Of a DNA stretch of 64,000 bases, positions 1-8,359 are shown piece by piece; within the stretch, counting starts at the first letter, position 1; every line of letters starts with the position of its first letter. Source of the stretch: Pseudomonas sp. GM18 (GTDB taxonomy: Bacteria > Pseudomonadota > Gammaproteobacteria > Pseudomonadales > Pseudomonadaceae); assembly GCF_000282195.1 (NCBI RefSeq), contig NZ_AKJT01000028.1, positions 62,001-126,000 of the forward strand, written 5' to 3'. The position numbers and the translations under genes were made by a program. The notes under the pieces were generated by a model. That model was not told the origin of the DNA. It did not search any database and saw only the letters and a program-made list of their open reading frames with translations.

Positions 1-1687
1 TCCAGGCCCGCGGATCTTCCAGGGAAAGCAGCTCCAGCCCGTGGCGACGTACCGAATAGTGGTAAAGACCCCGCTCGAAACCTTGCACATTCATCAGCAC
101 CGCATACACCTCGGTGCCCTGCAGCGAACCGCCGGCCGGCGAGGTCTTCTTCAGGAAGTAGTCGCCCATGCGGTTGTGCTCCATGACCGTCGCGCCCCAG
201 GTGTAATAGAGCAACAAAGACAGCTGCGCCGAACTCAACGGCTGATCACTGAAGGTTCGCGACGTGCGGCGATTGCACAGTGAGTCCAGCAGCGTCGGCT
301 GAGCGATCGCGCAGGCAGGCAGCAGCGGGTTTTCCAGGGCAATGAACGGATGCGACCAATAGTCCTTGAACGCCGACGGCTGGCGTCGCGTCGAGGCCTT
401 TTGCTCCAGCTCCGTTTCCAGCTCGGCAACGCTGATGTAGGGCGTGTGCGAGCCGGTCCGGGTACTCAGGTAAAACTCCAGCGCCGCGTCCCAGCGGGTC
501 CACAGGTTGAGCGGATGTTTATTCTCCTCGGTCGGGGCGCTGTCCGATTGATTGGCGACGGGCAGCAAAACACCGTGGCTGACCAGCGTTCTCAGGAACG
601 CCAGGTTGTCGTCCTGCGCAGGACTCTGCAAAACCCCCGGCAGCAACAAGGCGCTCTCCAGCGTCTGCGGGCTCAGGAAGTGGCGCAGTAACGGCAGCAA
701 CGACACGTCAAACTCCAGGCTCAGGTCCTGCTGCCGGTCCCGGATAAAAAACGATGCCGAACCAACGCTGAGCCAAGTGCTTTCCCGGAGTTTCAGCAGG
801 GTCTGCGCACCTTCCGACGGCGTCTGTTGATCACCCTGTTGATCAAGCCCCTGCCAGAACAGAGCCTTGGGCCTCAAGGACTTGATGGCCTTGATCAAGG
901 TCAACAGTTCCGCGTCATCGGTTTTGCGCGAAATATCCCACTCCAGGGTGATCGCTTTCACCGGGGATGACCTAAACAATTCACGTAAAATGTCCCAATC
1001 CCGCCGCGGATGGCCGGTGTGAATTTCAATCAGCCGGTCCAGCGGCAACGAACGCAAATAGTCGTTCAGGTCGTAACCCTGGGTTCTGGCGGTCGCCATC
1101 GCACTGTCGAGGTCCAGCAGAAAGCCCGAACCGCTGCGCTCCACCACACTGGAAATGAACTCGCCTTCGGACTGCTCTTGTGCGCCCGGCAATGAAAACA
1201 ACCGCGGTGCGTTTTCCAGCACCAGCAGCGTTGCCGTGAGCTCGCGCAATTCGATGGCATTGGCCACCACCGTGTCCGCCACCTCTTGGGCCAGGGTCGG
1301 CAAAATGAAGTGCTGCGTGTCGCCACCGTGGAAACGCGACCAGGAAATATGCTCGGCCAGCCATGGCGAGCGGGTTTTGTCGCACAGTCGCCGCGTCATG
1401 TGCAGAAACTCGCGATCCATCGCGATGCCCACGCTGCCCAGTGACAAACTGGACGAATGCAGCAGGCTCGGTACGTTAGCGCTGACGTCAAGTAAACGAG
1501 GCTGAAGAATGCAGTGGGTCGGCTGAAACTCGACGTAATCGAAATGCGGCAGGCCCTCCGCGAGAATTCGCTCGACAGTCGGGTCGAGTCCTTCCTCCGA
1601 CCGGTCAGCCTGCGCCCTGTGCCGTGGCAAATGGTATTCCAGCCCTACTCCGGCCTCGGGATAGGACGAGGCATCAAACATCCCCAT
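1..1687 (-). CDS. DUF692/MNIO - SagB-type nitroreductase fusion, RiPP-modifying enzyme (partial, runs off window)
   Basis: Open frame from an ATG at 1687 (GGGGAGG 5 nt upstream; an in-frame ATG at 1681 is the alternative) to the window edge, at least 562 residues with no stop. Residues ~10-265 read as a DUF692 multinuclear non-heme iron oxidase: H77, the AEH at 111-113, LEN at 157-159, LLD at 190-192, EIH at 221-223 and LEW at 248-250 line up in order with the same motifs of the second DUF692 protein at 37768-38622. Residues ~325-380 (FDVSLLPLLRHFLS onward) resemble the small winged-helix segment that precedes SagB-type oxidoreductases. Residues ~468-562 (NRRTSRTFSDQPLSSAQLS, then SPAGGSLQGTEVY and GLYHYS) match the start of a SagB/ThcOx FMN nitroreductase; its C-terminus lies outside. 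It is the last visible gene of a precursor-led operon, 16 nt after the HEXXH gene. Role inferred: iron-dependent oxidation plus flavin-dependent dehydrogenation of the precursor. Confidence 0.8.
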   Translation of the reverse strand, partial: MGMFDASSYPEAGVGLEYHLPRHRAQADRSEEGLDPTVERILAEGLPHFDYVEFQPTHCILQPRLLDVSANVPSLLHSSSLSLGSVGIAMDREFLHMTRRLCDKTRSPWLAEHISWSRFHGGDTQHFILPTLAQEVADTVVANAIELRELTATLLVLENAPRLFSLPGAQEQSEGEFISSVVERSGSGFLLDLDSAMATARTQGYDLNDYLRSLPLDRLIEIHTGHPRRDWDILRELFRSSPVKAITLEWDISRKTDDAELLTLIKAIKSLRPKALFWQGLDQQGDQQTPSEGAQTLLKLRESTWLSVGSASFFIRDRQQDLSLEFDVSLLPLLRHFLSPQTLESALLLPGVLQSPAQDDNLAFLRTLVSHGVLLPVANQSDSAPTEENKHPLNLWTRWDAALEFYLSTRTGSHTPYISVAELETELEQKASTRRQPSAFKDYWSHPFIALENPLLPACAIAQPTLLDSLCNRRTSRTFSDQPLSSAQLSLLLYYTWGATVMEHNRMGDYFLKKTSPAGGSLQGTEVYAVLMNVQGFERGLYHYSVRRHGLELLSLEDPRAW

Positions 1688-1703
1688 GTGAGCCTCCCCG
1701 GCT

Positions 1704-2864
1704 TCAGGCGGTCAGACCCAGCAAGCGTTGTTGCTCAGTATCAGTCCCCGATATCGCCAACAGCCCGGCATATTGGTTTTCCAGTGTTCTGACCTCTTTG
1801 GCGAGGTTTTCCAGAAGTTGACGTCCTTGGGGGGTGAATTCAGTGCTGGCCTCGAAGTCCGGCAATGCCTTGATCAAGCCTCGCAGAATGTACAACAGAC
1901 GGTTTTGCGCCCGTTGCAGCTCATCGGTCGAACGCGAACGAACCCGCCCCAGGTATTTGACCAACGCGATGTACACGTAAAACGCGTGGAAGTAGCCATA
2001 AAAGTCACGCTTCTGTCCCGACCACGGCAAGGTGTACAGCGGCTCCCGCGAGGTTTCTTCCTTAACGACCGGGCACGCCTCGACAATGTGATAGAGCAAC
2101 TGATGAGTGGCCTCATGCACCAGCGACTCTTCCAGATCGAGTATCGAATCATCCCGGCTCGACAACAGAATGATTCCGGTGAAGCGGGACGCCGAACAGC
2201 TTCGAAATGAACCATCGGGTAAATAAAAAATCGACTTGACCAGTTTTTTGATTTGTTCGCGGCAGGCGGGCCAAGTGTGCTCTATGCGCAACAGGGCAAT
2301 GTTCACCACATCGCAAAAAAACCGTACGGAGTAACCGCTACGCTCCAACTGTTTACGAACGGCTTCATCTTCCGGAAACTCATAGCTGGGCGGCATCACT
2401 ATCGCTACCAACGGATCGACATCGAACCGATGCACTGGGGGGCAATAATGATTCACGCGGGAACTGTCGGATGCTTTAACGCGCACTAACATCTGTGGAA
2501 ATTCGAATAGCATTTTTTCCAGCTCACTCCTGTCCTCTGTCTTTTTCGTAATGACCAGATTGGCATAATGAGCCGTCAGCACATTCCACACTTGAAACAC
2601 CGGATCATTAATAATCAAGCGCTGTTCACGGGTCGGCGGAACGATAAGATTAAATGCCTGCTCGAAAAACTCTGCCAGATGCGGAGCGTTGGGAAACAAC
2701 TGAAAAAGTTCGGTGTACAGCGCAACAAAGCTGGTGTATCGATTTCGACTGACACGCTCCAGCAAGACTTCAAATCGCGAAGGCTCCGAATCCGCAAGGA
2801 AGGTCGTGCCCTGAAATAAATCCTCGACCGATAGCTCACGTTGACCACTGTTACCGATGTCCAT
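1704..2864 (-). CDS. HEXXH-motif peptide-modification protein (aKG-HExxH-type peptide beta-hydroxylase family)
   Basis: 386 residues. A HEATH motif at residues 250-254, in the context LVHEATHQLLYH, and a downstream FHAFYVY (H293, candidate third metal ligand) fit the HEXXH family found beside RiPP precursors. Members of this family have been described as alpha-ketoglutarate-dependent beta-hydroxylases of peptide residues rather than proteases. There is no signal peptide, so it acts in the cytoplasm. The start at 2864 has AAGGGAAGG 7 nt upstream, overlapping the stop of the GNAT gene 14 nt before it, so the two are probably translationally coupled. Base composition is visibly more AT-rich than the pca genes. 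The substrate is inferred to be the peptide at 3467-3730. A metallopeptidase role is a less likely alternative. Confidence 0.75.
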   Translation of the reverse strand: MDIGNSGQRELSVEDLFQGTTFLADSEPSRFEVLLERVSRNRYTSFVALYTELFQLFPNAPHLAEFFEQAFNLIVPPTREQRLIINDPVFQVWNVLTAHYANLVITKKTEDRSELEKMLFEFPQMLVRVKASDSSRVNHYCPPVHRFDVDPLVAIVMPPSYEFPEDEAVRKQLERSGYSVRFFCDVVNIALLRIEHTWPACREQIKKLVKSIFYLPDGSFRSCSASRFTGIILLSSRDDSILDLEESLVHEATHQLLYHIVEACPVVKEETSREPLYTLPWSGQKRDFYGYFHAFYVYIALVKYLGRVRSRSTDELQRAQNRLLYILRGLIKALPDFEASTEFTPQGRQLLENLAKEVRTLENQYAGLLAISGTDTEQQRLLGLTA

Positions 2865-2878
2865 TTCTCAACCTTCCC

Positions 2879-3355
2879 TTAGGTTGGCGGCAACGGCTTC
2901 GCCATTGTCAGACTGGCAATGCCATAACCCAGTTGTTCATAAAGACGACGCGCCGCATCGTTGCGACCAAAGACATGCAACCGCACTTCCCTGCATCCCG
3001 CCTGGCTCGCCCATGACTCCAGGGCCAGCAGCGACTGTTTTGCATAACCCTGGCGGCGCTCGCCGGGGTCAATGTAAATATCCAGAATGAAGGCGATCCG
3101 ACCGGCGCCAGCGTGTCGTTCGGCAACCCATAATTCACCGATACGCCGCGCTTGATCCTGGATCACCCAAAGTTGATTCTTTTCAGTCAATCGCCCTTGC
3201 GGCAACAATTGCTCGAAGACGCTTCGTGCCCTTTGCGGCGCCTCCTCCTGGCCCCACTCGCCGGCGGCGACCATCCCGTCGCCATATTCAGCAAGGGCTC
3301 TTTCGGCGAACGTCACAAAGTCCGCGTCATTCATTGGAGCCAAGGTGACAGACAT
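2879..3355 (-). CDS. GNAT family N-acetyltransferase in RiPP cluster
   Basis: 158 residues, usual length for a single GNAT domain. The acetyl-CoA-binding motif A is visible (DPGERRQGYAKQSLLALESW), as is the C-terminal pattern of substitution-tolerant acetyltransferases (GRNDAARRLYEQLGY). GGAG lies about 10 nt before the ATG. The gene sits between the precursor gene and the HEXXH gene on the same strand. Two roles are possible: acetylation of the modified peptide (N-terminus, Lys or a hydroxyl), or self-protection by acetylating the product or its target. Nothing in the sequence decides between them. Confidence 0.8.
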   Translation of the reverse strand: MSVTLAPMNDADFVTFAERALAEYGDGMVAAGEWGQEEAPQRARSVFEQLLPQGRLTEKNQLWVIQDQARRIGELWVAERHAGAGRIAFILDIYIDPGERRQGYAKQSLLALESWASQAGCREVRLHVFGRNDAARRLYEQLGYGIASLTMAKPLPPT

Positions 3356-3403
3356 GAATCATTCACTCCGTGCCCGAGCGCTTCAGGTCATGAGTCTGAT
3401 AAG

Positions 3404-3455
3404 GCCATTCGGCGTACCACCGTAAAAGCCCACCTTTCGTGGCACGCCAAATGGC
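3404..3455 (-). promoter_or_regulatory. Large inverted repeat between precursor gene and modification genes
   Basis: Arms 3404-3420 and 3439-3455 pair over 17 positions with 2 mismatches around an 18-nt loop, starting 12 nt after the precursor stop codon. There is no clear U-run, so it may act as an attenuator or mRNA-stabilising 3' structure that keeps precursor mRNA more abundant than enzyme mRNA. Function is inferred. Confidence 0.55.
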
Positions 3456-3466
3456 ATCACCCACCG

Positions 3467-3730
3467 TTAATCCATGCGCGCTTGTTGCTGCTGGTTCTGT
3501 GTATCAAATACCGCGCGTATCCCCAGGTTGTTCCGAATGCTGGAGGAAGCTGCCGTCAGTTTTGCAGCATCAATACCTTTAACCGCTGCGACCTCGTCGG
3601 TACTTAAGTGCACGCCAATATTTTTAGCCGCCCCTGCCGGATCACTGTGTAAGGCGCTGGCAAATTTTTCGTCCAGCACGGCCCGTCCCAGAACCGAGGC
3701 CAAACGTTCCTGATTGACTTTATTACCCAT
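3467..3730 (-). CDS. RiPP precursor peptide, Os1348/NHLP-like leader
   Basis: 87 residues from the ATG at 3730, with AAGGAG 8 nt upstream; the frame extends further upstream but without a better start. Residues ~8-58 (ERLASVLGRAVLDEKFASAL, SDPAGAA, LSTDEVAAVKGID) follow the pattern of Os1348/nitrile-hydratase-type leader peptides: a helix with FxxxLxxDPxxAL-like spacing, then an LS..E..AL.. helix. The likely core is residues ~61-87, rich in Ser, Asn, Gln and Arg (SSSIRNNLGIRAVFDTQN, QQQQ, ARMD), with no Cys and no Thr except T78. Absence of Cys excludes thiol chemistry; Asp76, Asp87, Asn and aromatic Phe75 are the plausible targets for hydroxylation or oxidation. First gene of the minus-strand operon. 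Confidence 0.75.
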   Translation of the reverse strand: MGNKVNQERLASVLGRAVLDEKFASALHSDPAGAAKNIGVHLSTDEVAAVKGIDAAKLTAASSSIRNNLGIRAVFDTQNQQQQARMD

Positions 3731-4350
3731 GGTACTTCTCCTTGTTATTTCGGCATGACGAAAAATATCCCCTGACGAAGCATGAGAGTGTCTTTTGCCC
3801 GCCTGAGGACTTTGAATATAGCAAGGCCTCTTTTCTTTTCCAGCCAAGCCCATGGCTCTCTTTAAATCTTTTTACGATAACCGACAACACCAATTCTTAA
3901 GTTTAACCGGCGATTATTGATATACCTTTAATGACAGCCAGTACTGTAGGAAACGTCTTACAACTAAAGCAATAAACACTTCCATCTAACATCAACAAAA
4001 CAACAAGGCGCCATTAATAGAACACACCTGCGGATGCACCTTATCAACCCAAATAACTATGGGATTTCATTAAGAATGCCTCATACCGTCCGCACCCGGG
4101 CTGGCGTCGATTAGTGTTCGTTAATCGCACAAAACCCCATCCACCCCAATTGAATCCCCCCGCCCATCCCTCGCACCATTGTCCGCACCTGCAAAAATAA
4201 ATAACAACAAGGTCCGACACCATGACTACGCGCCCTCTGCGCTCCGGCTGATCCCGCCCGCCCCCTTATCCGAATTCGATTTTTTGTCTGCGACCCCTTG
4301 GTTGCGGCTGTGTACTGCCTTATCCCTGACAATTAGAGAGACCCGAGTCC
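3731..4350. other. 620-nt divergent intergenic region between RiPP operon and OprD porin
   Basis: AT-rich, especially 3850-4080, unlike the flanking coding DNA. It must hold the RiPP operon promoter (minus strand) and the porin promoter (plus strand, with a PcaR-like site at 4116-4130). No convincing -35/-10 pair was identified for the RiPP operon, and no extra gene with a ribosome-binding site was seen. Confidence 0.5.
4116..4130 (+). promoter_or_regulatory. PcaR-like operator upstream of OprD porin
   Basis: GTTCGTTAATCGCAC differs at one position from the PcaR-type box GTTCGATAATCGCAC, and related 15-mers occur before pcaI, pcaK and pcaR in this window. It places the porin in the PcaR regulon (inference). 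Confidence 0.6.
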
Positions 4351-5610
4351 ATGACTTCCTCCACCCCGCAGTATTTGTTTCCCAGTCTGATCGCCATCGC
4401 ACTGGCCGGCGCGGCCCTGCCCGCCTTGGCCGAGGAAGCAGGCTTTGTCGAAGGTGCCAAGGTCAACCTGAACCTGCGCAACTTCTACATCAACCGTAAC
4501 TTCACCAATCCGACCAAGAGCCAGGGCAAGGCTGAAGAGTGGACGCAAAGCTTTATCCTCGACGCCAAATCCGGGTTCACCCAGGGCACCGTCGGGTTCG
4601 GCATGGACGTGCTGGGGTTGTATTCGGTCAAGCTCGACGGCGGTAAAGGCACCGGTGGGACGCAGTTGCTGCCGCTGGATCACGATGGCCGCCCGGCGGA
4701 CAACTTCGGTCGCACCAATGTGGCGTTCAAGGCAAAGCTGTCCCAGACCGAAGTGAAAGTCGGCGAATGGATGCCGGTGCTGCCGATCCTGCGTTCGGAC
4801 GACGGTCGCTCGCTGCCGCAAACCTTCCGTGGCGGCCAGATCACCTCGAAGGAGATCGATGGCCTGACGCTCTACGGCGGCCAGTTCCGCGCCAACAGCC
4901 CGCGCGACGACAGCAGCATGAGCGACATGTCGATGACCGGCAAAGCGGCCTTCAAGTCAGACCGCTTCAACTTCCAGGGCGGCGAATACGTCTTCAACGA
5001 CAAGCGCACTCAGATCGGCCTGTGGAATGCTGAACTCAAAGACATCTACAGCCAGCAATACGTCAACCTGATCCACACCCAACCGCTGGGCGACTGGACA
5101 CTGGGCGCCAATCTCGGGTTCTTCTACGGCAAGGATGACGGCAGCGCCCGGGCGGGCGAGCTGGACAACAAGACCTGGTCGGGCCTGTTCTCGGCCAAAT
5201 ACGGTGGCAACACCTTCTACGTCGGCCTGCAAAAACTCACCGGCGACAGCGCCTGGATGCGGGTCAACGGCACCAGTGGCGGCACCCTGGCCAACGACAG
5301 TTACAACGCCAGCTATGACAACGCCCAGGAAAGATCCTGGCAAGTGCGCCACGACTACAACTTCGCCGCTCTGGGCGTGCCGGGCCTGACCCTGATGAAC
5401 CGCTACATCAGCGGCGACAACGTACACACCGCCACCACCAGCGACGGCAAGGAATGGGGCCGCGAAAGTGAACTGGGCTACACGGTACAGAGCGGTACGC
5501 TGAAAAACCTCAACGTCAAATGGCGCAACTCCACCATCCGCCGCGACTTCAGCAACAACGAGTTCGACGAGAACCGGTTGATCGTCAGCTATCCGATCAG
5601 CCTGCTGTAA
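4351..5610 (+). CDS. OprD family outer-membrane porin, probably for aromatic acids
   Basis: 419 residues with a signal peptide (hydrophobic stretch ending PALA at ~27, mature start EEAGF). The rest is beta-rich with OprD-family traits: GFVEGAKVNLNLRNFYINRN near the start, KVGEW.PVLPILRSDDGRSLPQTF, and aromatic-girdle strands to the C-terminus (IVSYPISLL). Length agrees with OprD/OccD-OccK porins. It faces the pca operon convergently and has a PcaR-like box 220 nt upstream, so uptake of protocatechuate, 4-hydroxybenzoate or vanillate-type compounds (OpdK/BenF-like) is likely; the exact substrate cannot be read from sequence. Confidence 0.88.
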   Translation: MTSSTPQYLFPSLIAIALAGAALPALAEEAGFVEGAKVNLNLRNFYINRNFTNPTKSQGKAEEWTQSFILDAKSGFTQGTVGFGMDVLGLYSVKLDGGKGTGGTQLLPLDHDGRPADNFGRTNVAFKAKLSQTEVKVGEWMPVLPILRSDDGRSLPQTFRGGQITSKEIDGLTLYGGQFRANSPRDDSSMSDMSMTGKAAFKSDRFNFQGGEYVFNDKRTQIGLWNAELKDIYSQQYVNLIHTQPLGDWTLGANLGFFYGKDDGSARAGELDNKTWSGLFSAKYGGNTFYVGLQKLTGDSAWMRVNGTSGGTLANDSYNASYDNAQERSWQVRHDYNFAALGVPGLTLMNRYISGDNVHTATTSDGKEWGRESELGYTVQSGTLKNLNVKWRNSTIRRDFSNNEFDENRLIVSYPISLL

Positions 5611-5623
5611 ACACACAAAACTG

Positions 5624-5710
5624 TGGGAGCGGGCTTGCCCGCGATAGCGGCCTGACAGTCAACTCATATGTTGGATGTTATGGCCTCATCGCGGGCAAGC
5701 CCGCTCCCAC
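5624..5710. repeat. REP-like inverted repeat (GTGGGAGCGGGCTTGCCCGC type)
   Basis: 22-nt arms GTGGGAGCGGGCTTGCCCGCGA and its complement enclose about 43 nt between the convergent porin and pcaC genes. Likely a REP pair that also works as a 3' end barrier. Confidence 0.75.
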
Positions 5711-5728
5711 GAGGATTGTGCTGGACAG

Positions 5729-6121
5729 TTACTCCCGCGATTCAACCCCCAACTCATCCCACACCGACTCGGCCAGGTGGAACGTCGCGTTGGCCGCCGG
5801 AATACCGCAATAAATCGCGCTCTGCATGATCACTTCCTTGATCTCGCTGCGGGTCACGCCGTTGTTGGCGGCGGCGCGCAGGTGCAGTTTGAGTTCTTCG
5901 TTGCGGTTCATGCCGATCAGCATGGCGATGGTGATCAGGCTGCGGGTGTGGCGCGGCAGGCCCGGGCGGGTCCAGATGTCGCCCCAGGCGTGGCGGGTGA
6001 TCATCTCCTGGAACTCCGAGTTGAACTCGGTCAGCGCGTTCAGGCTGCGGTCGACGTGGGCGTCACCGAGCACTGCGCGGCGGACTTTCATGCCCTCGTC
6101 GTAACGTTGTTTCTCGTCCAC
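5729..6121 (-). CDS. pcaC: 4-carboxymuconolactone decarboxylase
   Basis: 130 residues if begun at the GTG at 6121, which has GAGGGA 6 nt upstream and gives the usual PcaC start (VDEKQRYDEGMKVRRAVLG). A longer in-frame ATG exists upstream but overlaps pcaD. The AhpD-like/CMD fold is recognised by the FQEMITRHAWGDIW and RSLITIAMLIGMNR segments. It decarboxylates gamma-carboxymuconolactone to beta-ketoadipate enol-lactone, feeding PcaD, whose gene ends 10 nt upstream. Cytoplasmic; last gene of the minus-strand pca operon. Confidence 0.92.
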   Translation of the reverse strand: MDEKQRYDEGMKVRRAVLGDAHVDRSLNALTEFNSEFQEMITRHAWGDIWTRPGLPRHTRSLITIAMLIGMNRNEELKLHLRAAANNGVTRSEIKEVIMQSAIYCGIPAANATFHLAESVWDELGVESRE

Positions 6122-6131
6122 AAAAAATCCC

Positions 6132-6938
6132 TCAATGACCTGAAAGAAACGCCAGCACCCGGTCGCTGAATGCAGCGCCGGCCTGAACGTTGGACAAGTG
6201 CGCGGCGTAGAACTCGGCGTACTCGGCGCCACGCACATGTTCCTGAATGAAATGCCCGCCGGACGGCGGTGTGACCGCGTCTTCGGTGCCGGCGATCACC
6301 AGCAGCGGCGCCTTGATCGAGGACAACTGATCACGGAAATCGGCATCGCGCACCGCCGCGCAATTGGCCGCGTAACCTTCAGGCGAGGTGGCCGCGAGCA
6401 TGTCGGTAATCTGCTTCGCCGCTGCCGGATTGGCCGAGGAAAAATCCGGGGTGAACCAGCGTGCAATCGACGCATCGCGCAGGGCGACCATCGCCGCCGC
6501 GCCGTCGCGCAACACGGTTTCGATACGCGGGTTCCACACCGATGGATCGCCGATTTTCGCCGCGGTGTTGCACACGATCAGTTTGTTCAAGCGCTGACCG
6601 GCATTGATCCCCAGCCATTGGCCGATCAGCCCGCCCATGGACAGACCGCAGAAATGCGCGCGCTCGATGTGCAAGGCATCCAGCAGCGCCAGCACGTCGT
6701 GGCCCAGTTGCTCGATGCTGTACGGCCCCGGCGTTACCAATGACTGGCCGTGACCACGGGTGTCAAAACGCAGCACCCGGAAATGCTCGGTGAACGCCGG
6801 GATCTGCGCATCCCACATGTGCAGGTCGGTGCCCAGTGAGTTGGACAGCACCAGTACCGGCGCATCCGCCGGTCCATCGAGTTGCGGCCCTTGAATTTGG
6901 TAGTGCAGTTCGCCCTCGGCGAGTTGTACGAATGCCAC
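6132..6938 (-). CDS. pcaD: 3-oxoadipate enol-lactonase
   Basis: 268-residue alpha/beta hydrolase. The nucleophile elbow GLSMGG, an acid at GTEDAVTP and the catalytic His in AAHLSN are visible; the oxyanion region is SNSLGTDLHMW. It hydrolyses beta-ketoadipate enol-lactone to beta-ketoadipate. pcaB ends 11 nt before its start and pcaC follows after 10 nt, so co-transcription is near certain. Confidence 0.93.
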   Translation of the reverse strand: MAFVQLAEGELHYQIQGPQLDGPADAPVLVLSNSLGTDLHMWDAQIPAFTEHFRVLRFDTRGHGQSLVTPGPYSIEQLGHDVLALLDALHIERAHFCGLSMGGLIGQWLGINAGQRLNKLIVCNTAAKIGDPSVWNPRIETVLRDGAAAMVALRDASIARWFTPDFSSANPAAAKQITDMLAATSPEGYAANCAAVRDADFRDQLSSIKAPLLVIAGTEDAVTPPSGGHFIQEHVRGAEYAEFYAAHLSNVQAGAAFSDRVLAFLSGH

Positions 6939-6949
6939 AGCAGTCTCCT

Positions 6950-8314
6950 TCAGGCAGTCAACGCAAAATATTCAGCCACCGCTCGCTCGACCCAGGTATG
7001 GGCCTGACCGAGGTAATGGGCGGGGTCCAGCAGGTGATCGAGTTCAGTGTCCGACAGTTCGGCGGTCACTTGCGGCTCGTCGCCGAGTACCGCGCGCAGA
7101 TGACGTTGCTCGGCCACCGCGCGCTTGCAGCATTGCTCCAGCAGATGGTGCGCGGTGTCGCGACCGACCCGTTGCGCCAGGACGATGCTCACCGCTTCGG
7201 CGAGCACCAGGCCCTGGGTCAGGTCGAGGTTGCGGGTCATGCGCGTCGCGTCCACTTCCAGTCCGTCGGCCACCAACAGCGCTTGCTGCAGGCTGCCCGA
7301 CACCAAACAGCAGATCTCCGGCAGGGTTTCCCATTCGGCATGCCACAGGCCCAGGCTGCGCTCGTGTTCCTGGGGCATCGCGCTGAACAAGGTCGAAAGC
7401 AAACCCGGCACCCGCGTCGCCGTACCAATCAACACCGCAGCGCCCACCGGGTTGCGTTTGTGCGGCATGGTCGAGGAACCGCCCTTGCCCGGCGCCGACG
7501 GTTCGAACACTTCGCCGGCTTCGGTCTGCATCAACAGGCTGATGTCGCGGCCGAGTTTGCCGAGGCTGCCGGCGATCAAGCCAAGCACCGCGCCGAACTC
7601 CACCAGACGATCGCGCTGGGTATGCCAGGGTTGTTCCGGTAAGGTCAGTTGCAGTTCCGCGGCCAAGGCTTCAGCAATCGGCATCGCCTGATCGCCGAGC
7701 GCCGCGAGGGTGCCGGAGGCGCCACCGAATTGCAGCACCAGCAGGCGCGGCTTGAGTTCCAGCAGGCGCTGACGGCTGCGGGTCACCGCGCCCAGCCAAC
7801 CGGCGATTTTCATACCGAGGGTGACGGGTGTCGCGTGTTGCAACCAGGTGCGCCCGGCCAGCGGCGTGGCAACGTACCGCTTGGCCTGGGTCGCGAGGGT
7901 ATCCCCCAGCTGCGCCAGATCAGTTTCGATCAGTTGCAGCGCGCGGCGCAATTGCAACACCAGGCCGGTGTCCATCACGTCCTGGCTGGTCGCGCCCAGA
8001 TGCACGTAGCGCTCGGCTTCGGCATCGCTTTTGGCGATCTGCTTGCCCAGCGCCTTGACCAACGGGATCGCCGAATTGCCCGCCGTGGCAATCGCCTCGC
8101 CGAGGGCGGCAAAGTCGTAATGCTCGGCCTTACAGGCCGCTTCGATAGAGACGACAGCCGCTTGCGGAATCAAGCCCACCCGCGCCTCGGCCCGGGCCAG
8201 TGCGGCTTCGAAATCCAGCATGGCCTGAACCCGGCCCTGATCGCAGAACACCCCACGCATGTCGCGTGCCGTGAAGTAGGCATCGAACAATTGATTGCCC
8301 GGTCGCTGATTCAT
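6950..8314 (-). CDS. pcaB: 3-carboxy-cis,cis-muconate cycloisomerase
   Basis: 454 residues of the fumarase/aspartase superfamily, with the signature loop GSSTMPHKRNP. It converts beta-carboxy-cis,cis-muconate to gamma-carboxymuconolactone, the step between PcaGH and PcaC. N-terminus (NQLFDAYFTARDMRGVF) and length are normal for bacterial PcaB. It lies 45 nt after pcaT in the same orientation. Confidence 0.93.
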   Translation of the reverse strand: MNQRPGNQLFDAYFTARDMRGVFCDQGRVQAMLDFEAALARAEARVGLIPQAAVVSIEAACKAEHYDFAALGEAIATAGNSAIPLVKALGKQIAKSDAEAERYVHLGATSQDVMDTGLVLQLRRALQLIETDLAQLGDTLATQAKRYVATPLAGRTWLQHATPVTLGMKIAGWLGAVTRSRQRLLELKPRLLVLQFGGASGTLAALGDQAMPIAEALAAELQLTLPEQPWHTQRDRLVEFGAVLGLIAGSLGKLGRDISLLMQTEAGEVFEPSAPGKGGSSTMPHKRNPVGAAVLIGTATRVPGLLSTLFSAMPQEHERSLGLWHAEWETLPEICCLVSGSLQQALLVADGLEVDATRMTRNLDLTQGLVLAEAVSIVLAQRVGRDTAHHLLEQCCKRAVAEQRHLRAVLGDEPQVTAELSDTELDHLLDPAHYLGQAHTWVERAVAEYFALTA

Positions 8315-8359
8315 AAACAGTCCTTGCAGGCGAGGGCCGGTGAGGCCCTCGCGTAAAGA

